IMG/VR virus record: IMGVR_UViG_3300049595_001652
Location: 1 to 36,158 of that record
Strand: one strand, 5' to 3'
DNA from: a virus
DNA: 36,158 nt
The notes beneath the pieces were generated by a model. That model was not told where the DNA came from, searched no databases, and saw only the letters and a program-made list of their open reading frames with translations. Below, piece after piece: positions 1 to 6,537 of the stretch; the first letter of the stretch is position 1; each line of letters opens with the position of its first letter. The translations under genes and the position numbers were made by a program.

Positions 1-337
1 ATTGATTAGTTCCTGTATAGATAGTCGGAGTAGTTCCGTAACGTTCGCCTATGTTAACTGTAACGTTTATAATTGACTTCGTACACGTTTGCCATCCCGA
101 AAGATTGAATGGAAAGTAATGTTTTAAATAGTCCCTAACTAATGGTTTGATGTCTAGTATAAGGTCACCTGTTGGTCTTGCTGGCAATGGCATAGGAGTT
201 AAAGCAACACCGTCCACGTTAACAGTAACATAATAGTTAAAGTTAGGCTGTGCCGTTTGGGTAGAAGTTGCTCTAAACATTAACTGGTTGAATCCCGGTG
301 CTATTGTTTGGGGTTTATGGGTAATAGTGATTGCCAT
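1..337 (-). CDS. Tail structural protein, N-terminal part (variant copy, cut by window edge)
   Basis: This is the first 112 codons of the tail-surface protein that is complete at 34105-35325; the rest lies beyond the window edge. The start ATG is at 337, one base before the stop of the upstream 183-residue gene. Bases 1-127 are identical to 34989-35115, then substitutions begin, so this is a diverged second version of the same gene end. I read it as the other end of an overlapping circular contig, not as a second gene. Confidence 0.75.
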   Translation of the reverse strand, partial: MAITITHKPQTIAPGFNQLMFRATSTQTAQPNFNYYVTVNVDGVALTPMPLPARPTGDLILDIKPLVRDYLKHYFPFNLSGWQTCTKSIINVTVNIGERYGTTPTIYTGTNQ

Positions 338-338
338 G

Positions 339-890
339 TTATTCTAATCCAAATTTAAAGTTCTTGAATCCATACTCTATTAAGTCTTTTTTTAATTCGT
401 CAATACGCCCATCGTTAATCACATCGGTAAAGAAGTTGTTTCCTTTGTAACCTTTCTTAGCTATCTTTCTACTCACTACATAAGCGAATGCTTCTTTAGC
501 TTTATTGAATGGTTGTTTTTTTAGAGTTTTCCAAACCTTTCTATTTTTGTTCCTTGCCTTTGCTTCGTCTTGTTTTTTCTTTCTATTAATCAATTCATTC
601 TCGCTAAACTTACCTATCATTCCTTTTCGGTTACCCCATTCACCTATATTCTTTTTCCCCTCTTTACTAACTGGGTCTGGTTTCCTTCCCTCGTCTACTA
701 ACTCAGCATAGGCAGGCATCAATAACTGAAACTCAATTGAATCACCTTTAGGTAATGTTCTAAAACGAATTGAAGCAGCTAATTTACTTTCCTGCGTTTG
801 ATACATCACCCCTTTCTTTTTAAGGGATGCTCTCAGGTCTTCAACTAACTTATTGCCAAATTCATCTATTACTATCTCAATTGGTATCAT
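339..890 (-). CDS. Small basic virion-associated protein, variant A (183 aa)
   Basis: A lysine-rich protein with a basic middle (about residues 85-130) and no membrane segment or enzyme motif that I recognise. It sits between the large terminase and the tail-surface protein. Size and basic character would suit a connector or neck protein (HK97 gp10-like), but that is a guess from context. It is the allele of the gene at 35327-35878. About 13 of 183 residues differ, seven of them clustered around residues 53-80, which suggests that segment is free to vary or under selection. Confidence 0.7.
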   Translation of the reverse strand: MIPIEIVIDEFGNKLVEDLRASLKKKGVMYQTQESKLAASIRFRTLPKGDSIEFQLLMPAYAELVDEGRKPDPVSKEGKKNIGEWGNRKGMIGKFSENELINRKKKQDEAKARNKNRKVWKTLKKQPFNKAKEAFAYVVSRKIAKKGYKGNNFFTDVINDGRIDELKKDLIEYGFKNFKFGLE

Positions 891-922
891 TCACTAATAT
901 AACAATAAAATACACTCATTTA

Positions 923-2158
923 TTAATATACCTCAGTATAGCCTTGGTAAGATAGTTTAGTTAAAGCAACATAACGGGCAGGGTCAATGGCATGATTAAA
1001 AGCATCAATAGGCTCTCCCGTTTCTTTTCCGTTTCTATCCTTTGCCCATGTGTAATTTTGAAACTCATTGATTGTGTTGGTTGAACGTGATGTAATAAGT
1101 ATATCATGTTCTTGCAGCTTATTTATTCCATTACGTACACTATCAGCACCTTTAACGGCTGGGATAACATTATAAAAACCATACATCTTTAAGTCGGCTA
1201 TTGACTTAGGCTCGGCACTATCCGCAACTATATTAACCCTCATGTTAAGGTTAAGTGTTCGCATGATGTTTGCTAACTCTGAATTAATTAATCCTTTACG
1301 ATAAATCAGTTCGTCAATTATTAGTTTGCCATTCCATTTGTACATAGCAATTAAACAAGTCGGGTCTTGACTATAACCCCAATCTAAACCATAGGCCAAC
1401 AACTCAGCATCGGGCGGTACATTGTCAATCTTTGACCAGTTGTTAAATACTGTGCCGCTTAATGAACCAACTAAACCAAGTCCGTACACACGCCACTTAT
1501 TCGCCCAGTACTTATTCATAATATTGTTAGATTCAAATAGTTGTTCAATTGGTAAATCCTTTTTAATAAAGCCCCGTTCTTTGTAATTCAAAATAGACTT
1601 AACCTCGCTTTCAGATAAGAACTCGTTATCCTCAAATGTTAGGCGTAAGAAGTTATTTTCGTTTATGTAATCGTCACCCCAAAAATGATTATCTGGGTTG
1701 TAATCAATAATGGTTAAATTAGCACGGCTTATAAATTGCGTGGCTGCATCAATGTCTAATTTATCCGCTTCATTGATATAAAGTATGTCACGTCTAAAAC
1801 CTTTACCAACATCGTTAACGTCTGCTCCAAGGAAATCAATGTAACTGCCATTTGTCCATTCATGCTTGCTTTCTGATTTGTTGAATGAGTCACCAGTCAT
1901 TATACCCCAGTCTTGACAAATCTTAGTGTAATCCCTCATGACTGTACGCTTCATCTTACTTAACTCACTACTCAAAACAGTTGCCTCCTTTGGCGAAGTG
2001 TGAAGTGACTGGATAATTAATTGGATAATTGAAACGGTTTTGGATGCACCCTGACCGCCACAAATAACAAATACATCCTCATTTGGATTATCAATTATTA
2101 AGTCCCTTATTTTGTAATAGGCTTTAGTGTATTTATATTTATTTTTTACGGCTTCCAA
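923..2158 (-). CDS. terL: Terminase large subunit (packaging ATPase and nuclease)
   Basis: Motor and nuclease that cuts concatemeric phage DNA and drives it through the portal into the procapsid. The 411-residue length is normal for the family. The Walker A motif GGQGASKT is at 34-41 and Walker B ILYINEAD at 125-132. The C-terminal RNase H-like nuclease shows the expected acidic residues: D259 in GLDWGY, D313 in VADSAEP, and D385/D392 in the DAFNHAID segment. The gene overlaps the terminase small subunit by 20 bases, the usual TerS-TerL coupling. The C-terminal third is repeated as a variant at the right window edge. Confidence 0.93.
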   Translation of the reverse strand: MEAVKNKYKYTKAYYKIRDLIIDNPNEDVFVICGGQGASKTVSIIQLIIQSLHTSPKEATVLSSELSKMKRTVMRDYTKICQDWGIMTGDSFNKSESKHEWTNGSYIDFLGADVNDVGKGFRRDILYINEADKLDIDAATQFISRANLTIIDYNPDNHFWGDDYINENNFLRLTFEDNEFLSESEVKSILNYKERGFIKKDLPIEQLFESNNIMNKYWANKWRVYGLGLVGSLSGTVFNNWSKIDNVPPDAELLAYGLDWGYSQDPTCLIAMYKWNGKLIIDELIYRKGLINSELANIMRTLNLNMRVNIVADSAEPKSIADLKMYGFYNVIPAVKGADSVRNGINKLQEHDILITSRSTNTINEFQNYTWAKDRNGKETGEPIDAFNHAIDPARYVALTKLSYQGYTEVY

Positions 2159-2570
2159 TATCAGGGATAGGCATGGTTACGTTTGCTTTTATTTCGGTTT
2201 CGTTATGGTTTTTTAACCCATGCAGACTCGCTGTGATATTTGCGTTGTAAATATTTGTCATACCTCCCTCAATGTGGTCAGCCTTAATTTGCTTCTTAAA
2301 TGCACGTGAGAGGGGTAAATAATCGCTGTATGACTTATTATCTTCATTGCAATATTCTGATAAGTCGGGTGTTTTTATGTACCCTTTTTGCATAACAAAC
2401 AACTCAAAGCCGTCCCATGATAGGGGTCTTTCTCTTTCTCTGTGAACGCTGTTACCGTCTTTACCAACAAAGTCATGAACTAACTTAGGTTTACTTTTAA
2501 CCTCTTTAACATATTCATTCCATAGCTTTAAATAAAGCTCAGGTGTTTCTATGTATTTCTTTTTCCCCAT
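2139..2570 (-). CDS. terS: Terminase small subunit (DNA recognition)
   Basis: A 143-residue protein directly before TerL, overlapping it by 20 bases. It is mostly helical with a segment IEGGMTNIYNANIT near residues 99-112 that resembles the small terminase subunits of Bacteroidota phages as I recall them. In this family the protein binds the packaging site and recruits the large subunit. The start ATG lies inside the 58-residue upstream gene, suggesting translational coupling. The role rests mainly on position and general resemblance. Confidence 0.8.
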   Translation of the reverse strand: MGKKKYIETPELYLKLWNEYVKEVKSKPKLVHDFVGKDGNSVHRERERPLSWDGFELFVMQKGYIKTPDLSEYCNEDNKSYSDYLPLSRAFKKQIKADHIEGGMTNIYNANITASLHGLKNHNETEIKANVTMPIPDIGSRKK

Positions 2571-2715
2571 TGTTTAATTCTTTTGATTTGTTTATAGCTT
2601 GATTAACGAACTCGAATAATTCTTCACCGTCAAATGAGCCACTTACTTGATTAATGTTGGTTATTCTTTCACCAAAATGGTTTGTGAAAAATTCGCAAAA
2701 TTGTTCTTCATTCAT
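2539..2715 (-). CDS. Small acidic hypothetical protein (58 aa)
   Basis: A short ORF, MNEEQFCEFF onward, acidic and probably helical. It overlaps the previous gene by 8 bases and TerS by 32, filling the gap between them. Its start has an unusually good ribosome binding site for this genome: AAGGGGGTGA, 5 bases before the ATG. I do not recognise a family. The tight overlaps and the strong RBS are the reasons to believe it is translated. Confidence 0.6.
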   Translation of the reverse strand: MNEEQFCEFFTNHFGERITNINQVSGSFDGEELFEFVNQAINKSKELNNGEKEIHRNT

Positions 2716-2956
2716 TTGTCACCCCCTTATAAGTTGATTCAACTAGCTTGGTTAATTCTTCAACTGAAATGTTTTGTGCATCTTCTACTCTTAGGACTTC
2801 TAGTTTTACGCTTTCTATATTTTCCCAAATAAATATGTGATGATAGTCTTTAATGTTTTTTGTTATGATTTTCTTTATTTCTGTTTTTAGTAAATGTTCT
2901 TTTTTATGATTTGGCAATCTATGTATCAATATTGGTTTATGTTCTGCACTTTTCAT
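2708..2956 (-). CDS. Hypothetical protein (82 aa)
   Basis: A small protein starting MKSAEHKPILIHRLPN, with a lysine- and histidine-rich first half and a helical C-terminal half. No signal peptide, membrane segment or known motif is visible. Its ATG overlaps the stop of the upstream 42-residue zinc-ribbon-like gene (ATGA), and its stop overlaps the next start, so it is one link of a chain of coupled small genes between the sigma-like factor and terminase. Confidence 0.65.
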   Translation of the reverse strand: MKSAEHKPILIHRLPNHKKEHLLKTEIKKIITKNIKDYHHIFIWENIESVKLEVLRVEDAQNISVEELTKLVESTYKGVTNE

Positions 2957-3081
2957 TTTATATTGGTTTGTTGTTTTTTATTCTTTGGTTTGCAAAATGG
3001 GCAAACAAGGTAACACGCTAATTTCTTTGTTAATGGGTTGTTGCTATGGTATTCGTTTAATGTACCACATTTGCAAAGCAT
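2953..3081 (-). CDS. Small zinc-ribbon-like protein (42 aa)
   Basis: A 42-residue ORF with two cysteine pairs, CKC at 3-5 and CPFC at 27-30, separated by a short basic stretch. This is the pattern of a minimal zinc ribbon. The C-terminus is lysine- and glutamine-rich. It overlaps the next gene by four bases (ATGA). Zinc binding is inferred from cysteine spacing; no family name can be given. Confidence 0.55.
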   Translation of the reverse strand: MLCKCGTLNEYHSNNPLTKKLACYLVCPFCKPKNKKQQTNIK

Positions 3082-3137
3082 TCTTATAACGTGTATTTGT
3101 TTTGTCTTAATCAATTGTAACTATTATTTTAAAGAAA

Positions 3138-3449
3138 CTAACCAACCGACCCCGTGAATGGGTTTGACCTTTTTTTAATCTCTTTCTTCTTCTTGTACTT
3201 GGCGATAGTGGTTTCCTGTGGTCTTTCGGCGGCGGTTTCGGTGTACTTTTTGGCTGCATATCTAAAATATATTAAGGCATCAGTTAAACAACTTGGACAT
3301 TTAGAATCAATGATGTTACCTTGTTGGTTGCAATAGTTAAGAATAGGAATCATTAATGCGCTGTTGGGTTCTAAAACCATTTGCATCTCGATATACAAGT
3401 TAATAGCATCTTTGTATGCTAGGTAGTGGTTGTATTCTATTTTAGTCAT
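3138..3449 (-). CDS. Hypothetical protein with a CxxC pair (103 aa)
   Basis: I chose the ATG at 3449 (MTKIEYNHYL) because it overlaps the end of the sigma-like gene by 8 bases, whereas the longer frame needs a GTG at 3476 lying further inside that gene. The protein has CPSC in the middle and a strongly basic tail (KYKKKKEIKKR). It may bind nucleic acid, but no family is recognised. It is the second gene of the late block. Confidence 0.65.
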   Translation of the reverse strand: MTKIEYNHYLAYKDAINLYIEMQMVLEPNSALMIPILNYCNQQGNIIDSKCPSCLTDALIYFRYAAKKYTETAAERPQETTIAKYKKKKEIKKRSNPFTGSVG

Positions 3450-3921
3450 TGTTAAAGTATTTTCGTTTAACCTCACTTATAATTACTTTCTTAAAAAGAA
3501 CCGCCTTATCTTTATTCATGTTTAAAACATTTGTAATCGGTGTTTTATCTTTAATCGCATTAATTACCCTAGCATCTTGCTCCGGCATTTCTCTTATTAT
3601 TTTATCCAACTTTTCAAAATCAAACAACTCACTTACTTCATCTTCAAACGAATCATTTAAAGAATCAGAAGTGAATAGCTTTAAGTCTCTTTTTAAAGCA
3701 GCACGTTCCCGATAATAAAACAATTTGATTGTATTTATTATAAAATCTTTGGCGGTATATCTACTAAGGTAGTTAGCCAATCGATTAGGTTCTAATTCAC
3801 TTAAGTGTATGTACACATCATTCACCAAGTCGGTAGGGTTTGGGCTATTCATATATTTTGCAAAATAAACGAACTGACGGTAGTTCCGCTCATATTCGAG
3901 GTTAATTTGCACTATACACAT
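3442..3921 (-). CDS. Sigma-70-like transcription factor leading the late operon
   Basis: A 159-residue protein with the outline of a small ECF-type sigma factor. Residues about 10-60 contain a region-2-like helix pair with DLVNDVYIHL, comparable to the DLVQDVF motif of sigma region 2. Residues about 105-155 look like region 4: a short acidic PEQDARV lead, then an HTH-like segment. As the first gene of the minus-strand block it may direct host RNA polymerase to late promoters. Assignment rests on motif resemblance; an alternative is a general HTH late activator. Confidence 0.6.
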   Translation of the reverse strand: MCIVQINLEYERNYRQFVYFAKYMNSPNPTDLVNDVYIHLSELEPNRLANYLSRYTAKDFIINTIKLFYYRERAALKRDLKLFTSDSLNDSFEDEVSELFDFEKLDKIIREMPEQDARVINAIKDKTPITNVLNMNKDKAVLFKKVIISEVKRKYFNND

Positions 3922-3945
3922 TTATATTAATGCTTACAAATTTAA

Positions 3946-4006
3946 TTAAAATTTATTTGATATTAAAATTTATTTGTTTGATTTTCAAACACTTAAAATT
4001 TATTTT
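3946..4006. repeat. Three direct repeats of TTAAAATTTATTTK
   Basis: The 14-mer TTAAAATTTATTTG occurs at 3946-3959 and 3963-3976, and TTAAAATTTATTTT at 3993-4006. The first two are 17 bases apart and the third is 30 bases on, overlapping the end of the operator-like palindrome. Such iteron-like sites between divergent promoters could bind a regulator, or could be simple AT-rich drift. Confidence 0.5.
3978..3995. promoter_or_regulatory. Operator-like palindromic element, copy 1
   Basis: TTGATTTTCAAACACTTA matches the elements at 7925 and 11859 at 15 of 18 positions. A wider symmetric form, GTTTGA-TTT-TCAAAC, is visible here. It ends 44 bases before the rightward -7 box, compared with 55 bases at the other two sites, so it sits about one helical turn closer. 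Confidence 0.6.
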
Positions 4007-4052
4007 ACATTCTTTTTAATTTTGTTTAAAAATTATAGTTATTTTTGCAAAC

Positions 4053-4361
4053 ATGGAAATAACAGATGAACAATTTACAGAAGCCTGTGAAATAGTAAGA
4101 ACCTATTTAGGTTTAAAGAACCCACAGGATAAAGTCGAAGAAGAAAAAAAATTAAAACCGATTGAGTTTATTAAGTTTTTGTCTAGCGATGTTAGTTTGG
4201 GTGACGACCCTAGCCCACCACAAACATGGAAACACGTTGATTTAATTGTTAAAGATTATACAACCGACGGTTTGGATATAATGCTTGCTTATGATGATGA
4301 TAAGTATAAGCATTATGGAGCATTATATCTAGGTCATTACAATGATGGGATTAAAGAATAA
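4053..4361 (+). CDS. Hypothetical early protein (102 aa)
   Basis: First gene of the rightward block, with its ATG immediately after a TAnnTTTG promoter box. The protein is acidic with an N-terminal helical part (EQFTEACEIVRTYLG) and a tyrosine- and aspartate-rich C-terminus. No known domain is seen. Being first expressed, it could modify the host or regulate the phage, but the sequence gives no direct clue. Confidence 0.65.
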   Translation: MEITDEQFTEACEIVRTYLGLKNPQDKVEEEKKLKPIEFIKFLSSDVSLGDDPSPPQTWKHVDLIVKDYTTDGLDIMLAYDDDKYKHYGALYLGHYNDGIKE

Positions 4362-4377
4362 TTAAAACAAACATAAA

Positions 4378-4566
4378 ATGAATAAAGAACAATGGCACAG
4401 TAAGTGGGAGGGTCTAATTGAATATGGTGAACTACCCTACATGATGAAAGAATTAAAGGTAAGTCGTTACACACTTAACAGAATCTTATCCGGCAAGGTT
4501 AGGGCTGACATGGTTAAGAAGGTGGATAAGTTACATAAGCATTTAATTAAAATCAAAAGAAAATAA
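4378..4566 (+). CDS. Small HTH-like protein (62 aa)
   Basis: A short basic protein whose middle reads LPYMMKELKVSRYTLNRILSG (split here at residues about 19-39), the shape of a helix-turn-helix in which a recognition helix follows LKVSRYT. The tail is lysine-rich. It lies second in the early block, one base before the next gene. It is a candidate DNA-binding regulator for the operator-like palindromes. No family name is certain. Confidence 0.6.
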   Translation: MNKEQWHSKWEGLIEYGELPYMMKELKVSRYTLNRILSGKVRADMVKKVDKLHKHLIKIKRK

Positions 4567-4567
4567 A

Positions 4568-4795
4568 ATGGCAATAAGAGAGAGAAAAGGTTTCCCATTC
4601 CCGTTTGAATCTAATTTCGACGTGCATTACGAAATTACGGCGTTCGTTCCCAGTAGTGACGATTATCCCGGTGATGACCGTGATGTGATTATCCATGATA
4701 TAACATGGCATGGAGTAAGTGTTTATGAGTTGTTAAAGCAGTCAAAACAGTTAGCTAGGTTTGAGCAAGATTTTAGGGATGATTTGGGGATTTAA
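4568..4795 (+). CDS. Hypothetical early protein (75 aa)
   Basis: A small acidic protein with a probable beta-rich N-terminal half (FDVHYEITAFV) and a helical end (VYELLKQSKQLARFEQDF). It starts one base after the previous stop region, consistent with a single early transcript. No motif or family recognised. Confidence 0.6.
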   Translation: MAIRERKGFPFPFESNFDVHYEITAFVPSSDDYPGDDRDVIIHDITWHGVSVYELLKQSKQLARFEQDFRDDLGI

Positions 4796-4807
4796 AAAAT
4801 AACAATT

Positions 4808-5161
4808 ATGTTTATATTAACAATACATGACCGTAACGGGGTCGAATTAAAAGAAGGTGACTTAGTTAAAATCTCAAACGCTAGGGAGTTTACATTCTAC
4901 TCTGAGGTTAAGTGGTTAGAGAAAGAGAAAGTATTAGCACCATTTGACACATTTAGTTTTCATTCATTTGAGAAAGTTGATAGCATCCCACTTAATGCTA
5001 AGAAATCAACTATCGAATCTTATGATGTTTGGTATGATTTTTCTAATTATACTGAATGTGATGATAAAGCGGATGTTTTTAAAAATTACTTGGCAAGCTG
5101 GTGGAGAATTGATATTGCTGTTAAAAACAGAAGTTACCAAATAAAAAAGATGGAAGATTAA
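4808..5161 (+). CDS. Hypothetical early protein (117 aa)
   Basis: Begins MFILTIHDRNGVELKEGDLVKIS, which looks like a small beta-barrel opening (the pattern 'dxxGxxlxxGDxVxi' is common in SH3-like and YopX-like phage proteins). The C-terminal half is aromatic and acidic and ends in a basic segment. It is the last gene before the structured intergenic RNA. The fold suggestion is weak and the function unknown. Confidence 0.6.
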   Translation: MFILTIHDRNGVELKEGDLVKISNAREFTFYSEVKWLEKEKVLAPFDTFSFHSFEKVDSIPLNAKKSTIESYDVWYDFSNYTECDDKADVFKNYLASWWRIDIAVKNRSYQIKKMED

Positions 5162-5172
5162 AATATAATTAT

Positions 5173-5310
5173 TATATTTGCGAATCGGAGTCACTAACCG
5201 ATTTAGAAAATACATTCACGTTAAAAACATTAGACCTCTAATGATTCGGTGTAAGGAGTGAATGCCTTACTTGATTAGTAATCAAAGCCGAATCTTTAGG
5301 GGTTTTTTAA
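5173..5310 (+). ncRNA. Structured leader RNA with possible pseudoknots
   Basis: The gap holds a perfect -7 box TATATTTG (5173-5180) followed by strong pairing potential. Hairpin AATCGG/CCGATT is at 5183-5203 and CATTAG/CTAATG at 5228-5243. Helix GATTCGG/CCGAATC (5243-5249, 5288-5294) encloses GTAAGG/CCTTAC (5251-5270) and the palindrome TTGATTAGTAATCAA (5271-5285). CATTCAC at 5213-5219 is complementary to the hairpin loop at 5258-5264, and ACCTCTA at 5234 to TAGGGGT at 5297, giving two possible pseudoknots. A T-run follows at 5303-5308. It could be a riboswitch-like leader, an attenuator or a small RNA. No known class was matched. Confidence 0.45.
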
Positions 5311-5323
5311 TTTAGAAAAAAAT

Positions 5324-5863
5324 ATGAAAAATTGGAAATTAACATCAGAAAAAAAAGTTAACATTAGTGGAGTTACGCTGTTTAGAATCGAATTAACCAT
5401 TACATGTAAATGGGGAAATGCTGGGGAAAAGGGCGGATGGATTGAAAAAGAAGACAATCTATCCGGAAATGCTTGGGTGTACGGAAATGCTGAGGTGTCC
5501 GGAAATGCTAGGGTGTACGGAGATGCTAGGGTGTACGGAAATGCTGAGGTGTACGGAAATGCTGAGGTGTACGGAAATGCTTGGGTGTACGGAAATGCTT
5601 GGGTGTCCGGAGATGCTAGGGTGTACGGAGATGCTAGGGTGTACGGAGATGCTTGGAACTCATCTCCTTTACAAATACAAGGCTCTAAACACTTTGTTAA
5701 CGTGTGCGCTAAGGGTTTTTTACAAATAGGCTGCAAAAGCTTCTCTTTAAGTTATTGGAAGGATAATTTACGTCAGATTGGTATTGATAACTCGTATTCT
5801 GAAAATCAAATAAAGGAATACGGATTGTATATTGACTTAGCGATTGAATTAGAAAAAACTTAA
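5324..5863 (+). CDS. Hexapeptide-repeat beta-helix protein (179 aa)
   Basis: Residues 48-113 are eleven near-identical hexapeptides of the form GNAxVY or GDAxVY/S, the pattern of left-handed parallel beta-helix proteins often found in phages. The N-terminus (GGWIEKEDNLSGNAW) and the C-terminal domain (KEYGLYIDLAIE) match the layout of this phage family as I know it. Its function is not established; a surface, binding or host-takeover role is possible. It is preceded by the structured leader and its own promoter-like box. The repeat number probably varies by slippage. Confidence 0.75.
   Translation: MKNWKLTSEKKVNISGVTLFRIELTITCKWGNAGEKGGWIEKEDNLSGNAWVYGNAEVSGNARVYGDARVYGNAEVYGNAEVYGNAWVYGNAWVSGDARVYGDARVYGDAWNSSPLQIQGSKHFVNVCAKGFLQIGCKSFSLSYWKDNLRQIGIDNSYSENQIKEYGLYIDLAIELEKT
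5465..5662 (+). repeat. Eleven 18-bp coding tandem repeats
   Basis: Units follow GGAAATGCTnnGGTGTAC with small changes (GGAGATGCT, GTGTCC). Each unit encodes one hexapeptide (GNAWVY and variants), so gain or loss of units keeps the frame. The nucleotide identity is higher than the protein pattern needs, which suggests recent expansion or ongoing homogenisation. Confidence 0.85.
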
Positions 5864-5868
5864 ATAAC

Positions 5869-6537
5869 ATGAAAGATGCATATTATTTCCCTCATTTCTG
5901 CAATGCAAGACATGATAGGAAAATTAAGAGGGTTACAAAAGAATTAGGTGTTGAGGGTTACGGTATTTACTTTATGGTTTTAGAAGTGCTTAGGGAGCAA
6001 ACCGATTTTAAATATCCACTATCTGAAATTGATTTATTGGCTTATGAGTTTGGTACAAGTGAGCAAAAAGTTAGGGTTGTTATTTGCAATCACGGACTGT
6101 TTGAAGTTGACGAAAACAATAATTTCTTTAGCTTAAAGCTGGTAGAATTTATGCAACCGTATTTAAAAATGAAAGCCCAAAGAGTCAATGCTGGCAAGGC
6201 TTCGGCGGAAAAAAGAAAACAATTAAGCCAGCAACCGTTCAACGACCGTTCAACGACCGTTCAACAAAGTAAAGTAAAAGAAAGTAAAGTAAAAGAAAGT
6301 AAAGTAATACCCACTTTTGAGGAATTTAAACAATATGCTATTGAGAATAAACAAAATGTATGTTTGGATTCTTTAAAGTTAAAATATGATAGCTGGGTGG
6401 TGAATGATTGGAAAGACGGTAATGATAAAGAAATTAAGAAATGGAGACCAAAACTATTAAACACATTACCTTACATTAAAGAAAAACAATCCCAACAAAC
6501 AACACTAACACCAACAATTAAACTAGGAAAAGCATGA
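5869..6537 (+). CDS. Replication initiator-like protein with DUF4373 N-terminal domain
   Basis: Residues 1-100 (YYFPHFCNARHDRKI... GVEGYGIYFMVLEVL) match the Lin1244/Lin1753-like DUF4373 domain found in phage replication proteins. A linker at about 120-145 contains SKVKE repeats, and the C-terminal part is DnaD-like in length and helicity. Such proteins load the replicative helicase, and the next gene is DnaB-like and overlaps by 4 bases. The linker-coding DNA holds tandem repeats resembling an origin. It is the likely initiator of phage DNA replication. Confidence 0.75.
   Translation: MKDAYYFPHFCNARHDRKIKRVTKELGVEGYGIYFMVLEVLREQTDFKYPLSEIDLLAYEFGTSEQKVRVVICNHGLFEVDENNNFFSLKLVEFMQPYLKMKAQRVNAGKASAEKRKQLSQQPFNDRSTTVQQSKVKESKVKESKVIPTFEEFKQYAIENKQNVCLDSLKLKYDSWVVNDWKDGNDKEIKKWRPKLLNTLPYIKEKQSQQTTLTPTIKLGKA
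6235..6310 (+). other. Candidate replication origin: iterons inside the initiator gene
   Basis: Three consecutive 11-bp units CCGTTCAACGA (6235-6245, 6246-6256, 6257-6267, the last ending in AA) are followed at once by two and a half 15-bp units AGTAAAGTAAAAGAA (6268-6307), an A-rich, purine-biased tract. Iterons next to a strand-biased AT-rich block inside the initiator gene is the arrangement of the lambda origin in gene O. The analogy is mine; no experiment is implied. The repeats could instead be a simple linker expansion. Confidence 0.5.

Larger units (their letters stand above)
3922..4052. promoter_or_regulatory. Divergent early/late promoter region with operator and direct repeats
   Basis: This AT-rich gap separates the two divergent transcription blocks. 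Rightward, a TAnnTTTG -7 box (TATTTTTG) is at 4040-4047 with a TTTG at 4021-4024, and the ATG follows 5 bases later, so the transcript would be almost leaderless. Leftward, TAAATTTG lies on the minus strand at 3937-3944, about 15 bases before the ATG at 3921. The gap also holds the palindrome TTGATTTTCAAACACTTA (3978-3995) and three 14-bp direct repeats. The spacing of the rightward -33 box (15 bp) is shorter than usual. Confidence 0.6.

Noticed and set aside
505-711. Opposite-strand ORFs inside structural genes (for example 505-711, 5296-5736, 28457-28766)
   Set aside because: They mirror real genes, have biased repetitive or hydrophobic translations and no start signals.
1-1170. True tandem gene duplication of terL, the 183-residue gene and the tail gene
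   Set aside because: Both copies are cut exactly at the window ends and the offset is constant without indels, which fits a circular overlap of two variants better.
5271-5285. TTGATTAGTAATCAA as a fourth copy of the early operator
   Set aside because: The half sites match but the spacing is 5 instead of 1, the CAAACAGTTA part is missing, and it fits the RNA structure better.
5465-6310. CRISPR-like arrays from the regular 18-bp and 11-15-bp repeats
   Set aside because: Repeats are directly adjacent without unique spacers, lie in coding frames and keep the frame; no cas genes.
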